A stretch of DNA of 64,000 nucleotides from Halichoerus grypus (taxonomy: Eukaryota > Chordata > Mammalia > Carnivora > Phocidae). Numbering within the stretch: position 1 is the stretch's first letter; every line of letters begins with the position of its first letter. The notes under the pieces were generated by a model. It saw nothing but the letters and a program-made list of their open reading frames with translations, had not been told where the DNA came from and made no database searches. Below, piece after piece: positions 32,912 to 45,536 of this stretch. Position numbers and translations under genes: made by a program. The DNA lies in NCBI RefSeq assembly GCF_964656455.1, contig NW_027555061.1, positions 1 through 64,000 of the forward strand, in the 5' to 3' direction.

Positions 32912-35436
32912 GTGAGAGCCCGGGGAACGGGTTCCATACGTAGCACGGAGGGAGAAACAGGCCGGTGCAGAAAGCACCTCTCGAACCAGCTCCAGTTTCA
33001 TGAAACTAGCATTCCTCTTGCCCGGGTGTGTGGAGCTTTAATATGCAGGCACCTCCCTCGAAGGAACGACAGTGTAGAGAAACCGTCCTTTAGCTACGGT
33101 CCACCTCTCTGCAGGAGAAAGCAGTTTACGTTGTCCACGGGTGAGAAACTGCGGAACGAGTTGCATACATAACACGGAGCGAGAAACAGGCCGTTGCAGA
33201 CGGCCCCTCTCGAGCCAGCTCTAGTTTCATGGAACTAGCATTCCACTTGCACGGGTGTGTGCAGGTCTAAAATACAGGCACCTCCCTCGAAGGAAAAACA
33301 GTGTAGAGAAACCGTGCTTTAGCTACCGTCCACCTCTCTGAAGGAGGAAGCAGTTTACCGTGTACTGTGGGTGAGGGCCTGGGGAGCGGGTTCCATATGT
33401 AAATCCGAGGGAGACACAGGCCGGTGCAGAAGGTACTTCTCGAACGAGCTCCAGTTTCACGAATGTAGCATTCCTCTTACACGGGTGTGTGGAGGTCTAA
33501 TATCCAGGCACCTCCCTCGAAGGAACAACAGTGTGGAGAAAACGTGCTTTAGCTACCGTCCAGCTCTGTGAAGGAGAAAGCAGTTTACGGTGTACCAGGA
33601 GTGAGAGCCTGGGAAACGGGTTGCATTCATAACCCGGAGGGAGAAGCAGGCCGGTGCAGAAGGCACCTCTCGAACCAGCTGTCGTTTCAAGAAACTAGCA
33701 TTCCTCTTGCACGGGTGTGTGGAGCTTTAATATGCAGGCACCTCCCTCGAAGGAACGACAGTGTAGAGAAACCGTACTTTAGCTACTACGAACTCTCTGA
33801 AGCAGAATGCACTTTACGGTGTACCATGGGTGAGAGCCCGGGGATCGGGTTCCATACATAGCACGAAGGGAGAAACAGGCCTCTGCAGAAAGCACCTCTC
33901 GAACCAGCTCCAGTTTCATGAAACTAGCATTCCTCTTGCACGGGTGTGTGGAGCATTAATATGCAGGCACCTCCCTCGAAGGAACGACAGTGTAGAGAAA
34001 CGGTCCTTTAGCTACCTTCCACCTCTCTGCAAGAGAAAGCTGTTTACGTTATCCACGGGTGAGAACCTGGGGAACGAGTTCCATACATCACACGCAGCTA
34101 GAAACAGGCTGTTGCAGACGGCCCCTCTCGAGCCAGCTCTAGTTTCATGGAACTAGCATTCCACTTGCACGGGTGTGTGGAGGTCTAAAATGCAGGCACC
34201 TCCCTCGAAGGAACAACAGTGCAGAGAAACCGTGCTTTAGCTAGCGTCCACCTCTCTGAAGGAGGAAGCAGTTTACCGTGTACTCTGGGTGAGAGCCTGG
34301 GGAACGGGTTCCATACGTAAATCCGAGGAAGAGACAGGCCGGTGCAGAAGGTACTTCTCGAAAGAGCTCCAGTTTCATGAATGTAGCATTCCTCTTACAC
34401 GGGTGTGTGGAGGTCTAATATCCAGGCACCTCCCTCGAAGGAACAACAGTGTGGAGAAAACGTGCTTTAGCTACCGTCCACCTCTCTGAAGGAGAAAACA
34501 GTTTACCTTGTACCAGGGGTGAGAGCCTGGGGAACGGGTTGCATTCATAACCCGGAGGGAGAAACAGGCCGGTGCAGAAGGCACCTCTCGAACCAGCTGT
34601 CGTTTCAAGAAACTAGCATTCCTCTTGCACGGGTGTGTGGAGCTTTAATATGCAGGCACCTCCCTCGAAGGAACGACAGTGTAGAGAAACCGTACTTTAG
34701 CTACTCGGAACTCTCTGAAGCAGAATGCAGTTTACGGTGTACCATGGGTGAGAGCCCGGGGAACGGGTTCCATACATAGCACGGAGGGAGAAACAGGCCT
34801 GTGCAGAAAGCACCTCTCGAACCAGCTCCAGTTGCATGAAACTAGCATTCCTCTTGCCCGGCTGTGTGGAGCTTTAACATGCAGGCACCTCCCTCGAAGG
34901 AACGACAGTGTAGAGAAACTCTCCTTTAGCTACCTTCCACCTCTCTGCAAGAGAAAGCAGTTTACGTTATCCACAGGTGAGAACCTGGGGAACGAGTTCC
35001 ATACATAACACGGAGCTAGAAACAGGCTGTTGCAGACGGCCCCTCTCGAGCCAGCTCTAGTTTCATGGAACTAGCATTCCACTTGCACGGGTGTGTGGAG
35101 GTCTCAAATGCAGGCACCTCCCTCGAAGGAACAACAGTGTAGAGAAACCGTGCTTTAGCTAGCGTCCACCTCTCTGACGGAGAAAACTGTGTACCTTGTA
35201 CCAGGGGTGAGAGCCTGGGGAACGGGTTGCATTCATAACCCAGAGGGAGAAACAGGCCAGTGCAGAAGGCACCTCTCGAACCAGCTGTCGTTTCAAGAAA
35301 CTAGCATTCCTCTTGCACGGGTTTGGGGAGGTCTAAAATGCAGGCACCTCCCTCGAAGGAACGATAGTGTAGAGAAACCGTACTTTAGCTACCAACGAAC
35401 TGTCTGAAGGAGAATGCACTTTACGGTGTACCACGG
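32912..35436. repeat. HOR copy 14, first of the variant block
   Basis: Complete copy. Three variants appear together: G at 34002 (AAACGGTCC), C at 34089 in m6 (CATCACACGC) and T at 34573 in m8 (GGCCGGTGC). The base at 34089 marks every copy from 14 to 21. Confidence 0.97.
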
Positions 35437-37961
35437 GTGAGAGCCCGGGGAACGGGTTCCATACGTAGCACGGAGGGAGAAACAGGCCGGTGCAGAAAGC
35501 ACCTCTCGAACCAGCTCCAGTTTCATGAAACTAGCATTCCTCTTGCCCGGGTGTGTGGAGCTTTAATATGCAGGCACCTCCCTCGAAGGAACGACAGTGT
35601 AGAGAAACCGTCCTTTAGCTACGGTCCACCTCTCTGCAGGAGAAAGCAGTTTACGTTGTCCACGGGTGAGAAACTGCGGAACGAGTTGCATACATAACAC
35701 GGAGCGAGAAACAGGCCGTTGCAGACGGCCCCTCTCGAGCCAGCTCTAGTTTCATGGAACTAGCATTCCACTTGCACGGGTGTGTGCAGGTCTAAAATAC
35801 AGGCACCTCCCTCGAAGGAAAAACAGTGTAGAGAAACCGTGCTTTAGCTACCGTCCACCTCTCTGAAGGAGGAAGCAGTTTACCGTGTACTGTGGGTGAG
35901 GGCCTGGGGAGCGGGTTCCATATGTAAATCCGAGGGAGACACAGGCCGGTGCAGAAGGTACTTCTCGAACGAGCTCCAGTTTCACGAATGTAGCATTCCT
36001 CTTACACGGGTGTGTGGAGGTCTAATATCCAGGCACCTCCCTCGAAGGAACAACAGTGTGGAGAAAACGTGCTTTAGCTACCGTCCAGCTCTGTGAAGGA
36101 GAAAGCAGTTTACGGTGTACCAGGAGTGAGAGCCTGGGAAACGGGTTGCATTCATAACCCGGAGGGAGAAGCAGGCCGGTGCAGAAGGCACCTCTCGAAC
36201 CAGCTGTCGTTTCAAGAAACTAGCATTCCTCTTGCACGGGTGTGTGGAGCTTTAATATGCAGGCACCTCCCTCGAAGGAACGACAGTGTAGAGAAACCGT
36301 ACTTTAGCTACTACGAACTCTCTGAAGCAGAATGCACTTTACGGTGTACCATGGGTGAGAGCCCGGGGATCGGGTTCCATACATAGCACGAAGGGAGAAA
36401 CAGGCCTCTGCAGAAAGCACCTCTCGAACCAGCTCCAGTTTCATGAAACTAGCATTCCTCTTGCACGGGTGTGTGGAGCATTAATATGCAGGCACCTCCC
36501 TCGAAGGAACGACAGTGTAGAGAAACGGTCCTTTAGCTACCTTCCACCTCTCTGCAAGAGAAAGCTGTTTACGTTATCCACGGGTGAGAACCTGGGGAAC
36601 GAGTTCCATACATCACACGCAGCTAGAAACAGGCTGTTGCAGACGGCCCCTCTCGAGCCAGCTCTAGTTTCATGGAACTAGCATTCCACTTGCACGGGTG
36701 TGTGGAGGTCTAAAATGCAGGCACCTCCCTCGAAGGAACAACAGTGCAGAGAAACCGTGCTTTAGCTAGCGTCCACCTCTCTGAAGGAGGAAGCAGTTTA
36801 CCGTGTACTCTGGGTGAGAGCCTGGGGAACGGGTTCCATACGTAAATCCGAGGAAGAGACAGGCCGGTGCAGAAGGTACTTCTCGAAAGAGCTCCAGTTT
36901 CATGAATGTAGCATTCCTCTTACACGGGTGTGTGGAGGTCTAATATCCAGGCACCTCCCTCGAAGGAACAACAGTGTGGAGAAAACGTGCTTTAGCTACC
37001 GTCCACCTCTCTGAAGGAGAAAACAGTTTACCTTGTACCAGGGGTGAGAGCCTGGGGAACGGGTTGCATTCATAACCCGGAGGGAGAAACAGGCCGGTGC
37101 AGAAGGCACCTCTCGAACCAGCTGTCGTTTCAAGAAACTAGCATTCCTCTTGCACGGGTGTGTGGAGCTTTAATATGCAGGCACCTCCCTCGAAGGAACG
37201 ACAGTGTAGAGAAACCGTACTTTAGCTACTCGGAACTCTCTGAAGCAGAATGCAGTTTACGGTGTACCATGGGTGAGAGCCCGGGGAACGGGTTCCATAC
37301 ATAGCACGGAGGGAGAAACAGGCCTGTGCAGAAAGCACCTCTCGAACCAGCTCCAGTTGCATGAAACTAGCATTCCTCTTGCCCGGCTGTGTGGAGCTTT
37401 AACATGCAGGCACCTCCCTCGAAGGAACGACAGTGTAGAGAAACTCTCCTTTAGCTACCTTCCACCTCTCTGCAAGAGAAAGCAGTTTACGTTATCCACA
37501 GGTGAGAACCTGGGGAACGAGTTCCATACATAACACGGAGCTAGAAACAGGCTGTTGCAGACGGCCCCTCTCGAGCCAGCTCTAGTTTCATGGAACTAGC
37601 ATTCCACTTGCACGGGTGTGTGGAGGTCTCAAATGCAGGCACCTCCCTCGAAGGAACAACAGTGTAGAGAAACCGTGCTTTAGCTAGCGTCCACCTCTCT
37701 GACGGAGAAAACTGTGTACCTTGTACCAGGGGTGAGAGCCTGGGGAACGGGTTGCATTCATAACCCAGAGGGAGAAACAGGCCAGTGCAGAAGGCACCTC
37801 TCGAACCAGCTGTCGTTTCAAGAAACTAGCATTCCTCTTGCACGGGTTTGGGGAGGTCTAAAATGCAGGCACCTCCCTCGAAGGAACGATAGTGTAGAGA
37901 AACCGTACTTTAGCTACCAACGAACTGTCTGAAGGAGAATGCACTTTACGGTGTACCACGG
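35437..37961. repeat. HOR copy 15
   Basis: Complete copy with the same combination as copy 14: G at 36527, C at 36614 and the T allele in m8. It looks like a recent duplicate of copies 14 and 16. Confidence 0.97.
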
Positions 37962-40486
37962 GTGAGAGCCCGGGGAACGGGTTCCATACGTAGCACGGAG
38001 GGAGAAACAGGCCGGTGCAGAAAGCACCTCTCGAACCAGCTCCAGTTTCATGAAACTAGCATTCCTCTTGCCCGGGTGTGTGGAGCTTTAATATGCAGGC
38101 ACCTCCCTCGAAGGAACGACAGTGTAGAGAAACCGTCCTTTAGCTACGGTCCACCTCTCTGCAGGAGAAAGCAGTTTACGTTGTCCACGGGTGAGAAACT
38201 GCGGAACGAGTTGCATACATAACACGGAGCGAGAAACAGGCCGTTGCAGACGGCCCCTCTCGAGCCAGCTCTAGTTTCATGGAACTAGCATTCCACTTGC
38301 ACGGGTGTGTGCAGGTCTAAAATACAGGCACCTCCCTCGAAGGAAAAACAGTGTAGAGAAACCGTGCTTTAGCTACCGTCCACCTCTCTGAAGGAGGAAG
38401 CAGTTTACCGTGTACTGTGGGTGAGGGCCTGGGGAGCGGGTTCCATATGTAAATCCGAGGGAGACACAGGCCGGTGCAGAAGGTACTTCTCGAACGAGCT
38501 CCAGTTTCACGAATGTAGCATTCCTCTTACACGGGTGTGTGGAGGTCTAATATCCAGGCACCTCCCTCGAAGGAACAACAGTGTGGAGAAAACGTGCTTT
38601 AGCTACCGTCCAGCTCTGTGAAGGAGAAAGCAGTTTACGGTGTACCAGGAGTGAGAGCCTGGGAAACGGGTTGCATTCATAACCCGGAGGGAGAAGCAGG
38701 CCGGTGCAGAAGGCACCTCTCGAACCAGCTGTCGTTTCAAGAAACTAGCATTCCTCTTGCACGGGTGTGTGGAGCTTTAATATGCAGGCACCTCCCTCGA
38801 AGGAACGACAGTGTAGAGAAACCGTACTTTAGCTACTACGAACTCTCTGAAGCAGAATGCACTTTACGGTGTACCATGGGTGAGAGCCCGGGGATCGGGT
38901 TCCATACATAGCACGAAGGGAGAAACAGGCCTCTGCAGAAAGCACCTCTCGAACCAGCTCCAGTTTCATGAAACTAGCATTCCTCTTGCACGGGTGTGTG
39001 GAGCATTAATATGCAGGCACCTCCCTCGAAGGAACGACAGTGTAGAGAAACGGTCCTTTAGCTACCTTCCACCTCTCTGCAAGAGAAAGCTGTTTACGTT
39101 ATCCACGGGTGAGAACCTGGGGAACGAGTTCCATACATCACACGCAGCTAGAAACAGGCTGTTGCAGACGGCCCCTCTCGAGCCAGCTCTAGTTTCATGG
39201 AACTAGCATTCCACTTGCACGGGTGTGTGGAGGTCTAAAATGCAGGCACCTCCCTCGAAGGAACAACAGTGCAGAGAAACCGTGCTTTAGCTAGCGTCCA
39301 CCTCTCTGAAGGAGGAAGCAGTTTACCGTGTACTCTGGGTGAGAGCCTGGGGAACGGGTTCCATACGTAAATCCGAGGAAGAGACAGGCCGGTGCAGAAG
39401 GTACTTCTCGAAAGAGCTCCAGTTTCATGAATGTAGCATTCCTCTTACACGGGTGTGTGGAGGTCTAATATCCAGGCACCTCCCTCGAAGGAACAACAGT
39501 GTGGAGAAAACGTGCTTTAGCTACCGTCCACCTCTCTGAAGGAGAAAACAGTTTACCTTGTACCAGGGGTGAGAGCCTGGGGAACGGGTTGCATTCATAA
39601 CCCGGAGGGAGAAACAGGCCGGTGCAGAAGGCACCTCTCGAACCAGCTGTCGTTTCAAGAAACTAGCATTCCTCTTGCACGGGTGTGTGGAGCTTTAATA
39701 TGCAGGCACCTCCCTCGAAGGAACGACAGTGTAGAGAAACCGTACTTTAGCTACTCGGAACTCTCTGAAGCAGAATGCAGTTTACGGTGTACCATGGGTG
39801 AGAGCCCGGGGAACGGGTTCCATACATAGCACGGAGGGAGAAACAGGCCTGTGCAGAAAGCACCTCTCGAACCAGCTCCAGTTGCATGAAACTAGCATTC
39901 CTCTTGCCCGGCTGTGTGGAGCTTTAACATGCAGGCACCTCCCTCGAAGGAACGACAGTGTAGAGAAACTCTCCTTTAGCTACCTTCCACCTCTCTGCAA
40001 GAGAAAGCAGTTTACGTTATCCACAGGTGAGAACCTGGGGAACGAGTTCCATACATAACACGGAGCTAGAAACAGGCTGTTGCAGACGGCCCCTCTCGAG
40101 CCAGCTCTAGTTTCATGGAACTAGCATTCCACTTGCACGGGTGTGTGGAGGTCTCAAATGCAGGCACCTCCCTCGAAGGAACAACAGTGTAGAGAAACCG
40201 TGCTTTAGCTAGCGTCCACCTCTCTGACGGAGAAAACTGTGTACCTTGTACCAGGGGTGAGAGCCTGGGGAACGGGTTGCATTCATAACCCAGAGGGAGA
40301 AACAGGCCAGTGCAGAAGGCACCTCTCGAACCAGCTGTCGTTTCAAGAAACTAGCATTCCTCTTGCACGGGTTTGGGGAGGTCTAAAATGCAGGCACCTC
40401 CCTCGAAGGAACGATAGTGTAGAGAAACCGTACTTTAGCTACCAACGAACTGTCTGAAGGAGAATGCACTTTACGGTGTACCACGG
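37962..40486. repeat. HOR copy 16
   Basis: Complete copy matching copies 14 and 15 at the variant sites: G at 39052, C at 39139 and T in m8. It keeps the G allele in the m9 tail (TTTACGTTATCC), unlike copy 17 onward. Confidence 0.97.
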
Positions 40487-43011
40487 GTGAGAGCCCGGGG
40501 AACGGGTTCCATACGTAGCACGGAGGGAGAAACAGGCCGGTGCAGAAAGCACCTCTCGAACCAGCTCCAGTTTCATGAAACTAGCATTCCTCTTGCCCGG
40601 GTGTGTGGAGCTTTAATATGCAGGCACCTCCCTCGAAGGAACGACAGTGTAGAGAAACCGTCCTTTAGCTACGGTCCACCTCTCTGCAGGAGAAAGCAGT
40701 TTACGTTGTCCACGGGTGAGAAACTGCGGAACGAGTTGCATACATAACACGGAGCGAGAAACAGGCCGTTGCAGACGGCCCCTCTCGAGCCAGCTCTAGT
40801 TTCATGGAACTAGCATTCCACTTGCACGGGTGTGTGCAGGTCTAAAATACAGGCACCTCCCTCGAAGGAAAAACAGTGTAGAGAAACCGTGCTTTAGCTA
40901 CCGTCCACCTCTCTGAAGGAGGAAGCAGTTTACCGTGTACTGTGGGTGAGGGCCTGGGGAGCGGGTTCCATATGTAAATCCGAGGGAGACACAGGCCGGT
41001 GCAGAAGGTACTTCTCGAACGAGCTCCAGTTTCACGAATGTAGCATTCCTCTTACACGGGTGTGTGGAGGTCTAATATCCAGGCACCTCCCTCGAAGGAA
41101 CAACAGTGTGGAGAAAACGTGCTTTAGCTACCGTCCAGCTCTGTGAAGGAGAAAGCAGTTTACGGTGTACCAGGAGTGAGAGCCTGGGAAACGGGTTGCA
41201 TTCATAACCCGGAGGGAGAAGCAGGCCGGTGCAGAAGGCACCTCTCGAACCAGCTGTCGTTTCAAGAAACTAGCATTCCTCCTGCACGGGTGTGTGGAGC
41301 TTTAATATGCAGGCACCTCCCTCGAAGGAACGACAGTGTAGAGAAACCGTACTTTAGCTACTACGAACTCTCTGAAGCAGAATGCACTTTACGGTGTACC
41401 ATGGGTGAGAGCCCGGGGATCGGGTTCCATACATAGCACGAAGGGAGAAACAGGCCTCTGCAGAAAGCACCTCTCGAACCAGCTCCAGTTTCATGAAACT
41501 AGCATTCCTCTTGCACGGGTGTGTGGAGCATTAATATGCAGGCACCTCCCTCGAAGGAACGACAGTGTAGAGAAACGGTCCTTTAGCTACCTTCCACCTC
41601 TCTGCAAGAGAAAGCTGTTTACGTTATCCACGGGTGAGAACCTGGGGAACGAGTTCCATACATCACACGCAGCTAGAAACAGGCTGTTGCAGACGGCCCC
41701 TCTCGAGCCAGCTCTAGTTTCATGGAACTAGCATTCCACTTGCACGGGTGTGTGGAGGTCTAAAATGCAGGCACCTCCCTCGAAGGAACAACAGTGCAGA
41801 GAAACCGTGCTTTAGCTAGCGTCCACCTCTCTGAAGGAGGAAGCAGTTTACCGTGTACTCTGGGTGAGAGCCTGGGGAACGGGTTCCATACGTAAATCCG
41901 AGGAAGAGACAGGCCGGTGCAGAAGGTACTTCTCGAAAGAGCTCCAGTTTCATGAATGTAGCATTCCTCTTACACGGGTGTGTGGAGGTCTAATATCCAG
42001 GCACCTCCCTCGAAGGAACAACAGTGTGGAGAAAACGTGCTTTAGCTACCGTCCACCTCTCTGAAGGAGAAAACAGTTTACCTTGTACCAGGGGTGAGAG
42101 CCTGGGGAACGGGTTGCATTCATAACCCGGAGGGAGAAACAGGCCGGTGCAGAAGGCACCTCTCGAACCAGCTGTCGTTTCAAGAAACTAGCATTCCTCT
42201 TGCACGGGTGTGTGGAGCTTTAATATGCAGGCACCTCCCTCGAAGGAACGACAGTGTAGAGAAACCGTACTTTAGCTACTCGGAACTCTCTGAAGCAGAA
42301 TGCAGTTTACGGTGTACCATGGGTGAGAGCCCGGGGAACGGGTTCCATACATAGCACGGAGGGAGAAACAGGCCTGTGCAGAAAGCACCTCTCGAACCAG
42401 CTCCAGTTGCATGAAACTAGCATTCCTCTTGCCCGGCTGTGTGGAGCTTTAACATGCAGGCACCTCCCTCGAAGGAACGACAGTGTAGAGAAACTCTCCT
42501 TTAGCTACCTTCCACCTCTCTGCAAGAGAAAGCAGTTTACCTTATCCACAGGTGAGAACCTGGGGAACGAGTTCCATACATAACACGGAGCTAGAAACAG
42601 GCTGTTGCAGACGGCCCCTCTCGAGCCAGCTCTAGTTTCATGGAACTAGCATTCCACTTGCACGGGTGTGTGGAGGTCTCAAATGCAGGCACCTCCCTCG
42701 AAGGAACAACAGTGTAGAGAAACCGTGCTTTAGCTAGCGTCCACCTCTCTGACGGAGAAAACTGTGTACCTTGTACCAGGGGTGAGAGCCTGGGGAACGG
42801 GTTGCATTCATAACCCAGAGGGAGAAACAGGCCAGTGCAGAAGGCACCTCTCGAACCAGCTGTCGTTTCAAGAAACTAGCATTCCTCTTGCACGGGTTTG
42901 GGGAGGTCTAAAATGCAGGCACCTCCCTCGAAGGAACGATAGTGTAGAGAAACCGTACTTTAGCTACCAACGAACTGTCTGAAGGAGAATGCACTTTACG
43001 GTGTACCACGG
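40487..43011. repeat. HOR copy 17
   Basis: Complete copy. It has the block alleles G at 41577 and C at 41664. It is the first copy with C at 42541 in the m9 tail (TTTACCTTATCC), an allele running to the first m9 of copy 22. It shares a T-to-C change in m4 (41282, TCCTGCACGG) only with copy 18. Confidence 0.97.
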
Positions 43012-45536
43012 GTGAGAGCCCGGGGAACGGGTTCCATACGTAGCACGGAGGGAGAAACAGGCCGGTGCAGAAAGCACCTCTCGAACCAGCTCCAGTTTCA
43101 TGAAACTAGCATTCCTCTTGCCCGGGTGTGTGGAGCTTTAATATGCAGGCACCTCCCTCGAAGGAACGACAGTGTAGAGAAACCGTCCTTTAGCTACGGT
43201 CCACCTCTCTGCAGGAGAAAGCAGTTTACGTTGTCCACGGGTGAGAAACTGCGGAACGAGTTGCATACATAACACGGAGCGAGAAACAGGCCGTTGCAGA
43301 CGGCCCCTCTCGAGCCAGCTCTAGTTTCATGGAACTAGCATTCCACTTGCACGGGTGTGTGCAGGTCTAAAATACAGGCACCTCCCTCGAAGGAAAAACA
43401 GTGTAGAGAAACCGTGCTTTAGCTACCGTCCACCTCTCTGAAGGAGGAAGCAGTTTACCGTGTACTGTGGGTGAGGGCCTGGGGAGCGGGTTCCATATGT
43501 AAATCCGAGGGAGACACAGGCCGGTGCAGAAGGTACTTCTCGAACGAGCTCCAGTTTCACGAATGTAGCATTCCTCTTACACGGGTGTGTGGAGGTCTAA
43601 TATCCAGGCACCTCCCTCGAAGGAACAACAGTGTGGAGAAAACGTGCTTTAGCTACCGTCCAGCTCTGTGAAGGAGAAAGCAGTTTACGGTGTACCAGGA
43701 GTGAGAGCCTGGGAAACGGGTTGCATTCATAACCCGGAGGGAGAAGCAGGCCGGTGCAGAAGGCACCTCTCGAACCAGCTGTCGTTTCAAGAAACTAGCA
43801 TTCCTCCTGCACGGGTGTGTGGAGCTTTAATATGCAGGCACCTCCCTCGAAGGAACGACAGTGTAGAGAAACCGTACTTTAGCTACTACGAACTCTCTGA
43901 AGCAGAATGCACTTTACGGTGTACCATGGGTGAGAGCCCGGGGATCGGGTTCCATACATAGCACGAAGGGAGAAACAGGCCTCTGCAGAAAGCACCTCTC
44001 GAACCAGCTCCAGTTTCATGAAACTAGCATTCCTCTTGCACGGGTGTGTGGAGCATTAATATGCAGGCACCTCCCTCGAAGGAACGACAGTGTAGAGAAA
44101 CTGTCCTTTAGCTACCTTCCACCTCTCTGCAAGAGAAAGCTGTTTACGTTATCCACGGGTGAGAACCTGGGGAACGAGTTCCATACATCACACGCAGCTA
44201 GAAACAGGCTGTTGCAGACGGCCCCTCTCGAGCCAGCTCTAGTTTCATGGAACTAGCATTCCACTTGCACGGGTGTGTGGAGGTCTAAAATGCAGGCACC
44301 TCCCTCGAAGGAACAACAGTGCAGAGAAACCGTGCTTTAGCTAGCGTCCACCTCTCTGAAGGAGGAAGCAGTTTACCGTGTACTCTGGGTGAGAGCCTGG
44401 GGAACGGGTTCCATACGTAAATCCGAGGAAGAGACAGGCCGGTGCAGAAGGTACTTCTCGAAAGAGCTCCAGTTTCATGAATGTAGCATTCCTCTTACAC
44501 GGGTGTGTGGAGGTCTAATATCCAGGCACCTCCCTCGAAGGAACAACAGTGTGGAGAAAACGTGCTTTAGCTACCGTCCACCTCTCTGAAGGAGAAAACA
44601 GTTTACCTTGTACCAGGGGTGAGAGCCTGGGGAACGGGTTGCATTCATAACCCGGAGGGAGAAACAGGCCGGTGCAGAAGGCACCTCTCGAACCAGCTGT
44701 CGTTTCAAGAAACTAGCATTCCTCTTGCACGGGTGTGTGGAGCTTTAATATGCAGGCACCTCCCTCGAAGGAACGACAGTGTAGAGAAACCGTACTTTAG
44801 CTACTCGGAACTCTCTGAAGCAGAATGCAGTTTACGGTGTACCATGGGTGAGAGCCCGGGGAACGGGTTCCATACATAGCACGGAGGGAGAAACAGGCCT
44901 GTGCAGAAAGCACCTCTCGAACCAGCTCCAGTTGCATGAAACTAGCATTCCTCTTGCCCGGCTGTGTGGAGCTTTAACATGCAGGCACCTCCCTCGAAGG
45001 AACGACAGTGTAGAGAAACTCTCCTTTAGCTACCTTCCACCTCTCTGCAAGAGAAAGCAGTTTACCTTATCCACAGGTGAGAACCTGGGGAACGAGTTCC
45101 ATACATAACACGGAGCTAGAAACAGGCTGTTGCAGACGGCCCCTCTCGAGCCAGCTCTAGTTTCATGGAACTAGCATTCCACTTGCACGGGTGTGTGGAG
45201 GTCTCAAATGCAGGCACCTCCCTCGAAGGAACAACAGTGTAGAGAAACCGTGCTTTAGCTAGCGTCCACCTCTCTGACGGAGAAAACTGTGTACCTTGTA
45301 CCAGGGGTGAGAGCCTGGGGAACGGGTTGCATTCATAACCCAGAGGGAGAAACAGGCCAGTGCAGAAGGCACCTCTCGAACCAGCTGTCGTTTCAAGAAA
45401 CTAGCATTCCTCTTGCACGGGTTTGGGGAGGTCTAAAATGCAGGCACCTCCCTCGAAGGAACGATAGTGTAGAGAAACCGTACTTTAGCTACCAACGAAC
45501 TGTCTGAAGGAGAATGCACTTTACGGTGTACCACGG
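43012..45536. repeat. HOR copy 18
   Basis: Complete copy. It shares the rare m4 change (43807) and the m9 C allele (45066) with copy 17 and has C at 44189. It nevertheless carries the ancestral T in m5 (AAACTGTCC), so copies 17 and 18 differ across an interval of about 300 bp. Local conversion or exchange would explain this. Confidence 0.97.

Noticed and set aside
33830..34156. Longer 108-codon frame in copies 14-21
   Set aside because: It is caused by the single A-to-C change at 34089 that removes a TAA. There is no sign of selection for coding, and the extension simply reads into m6.
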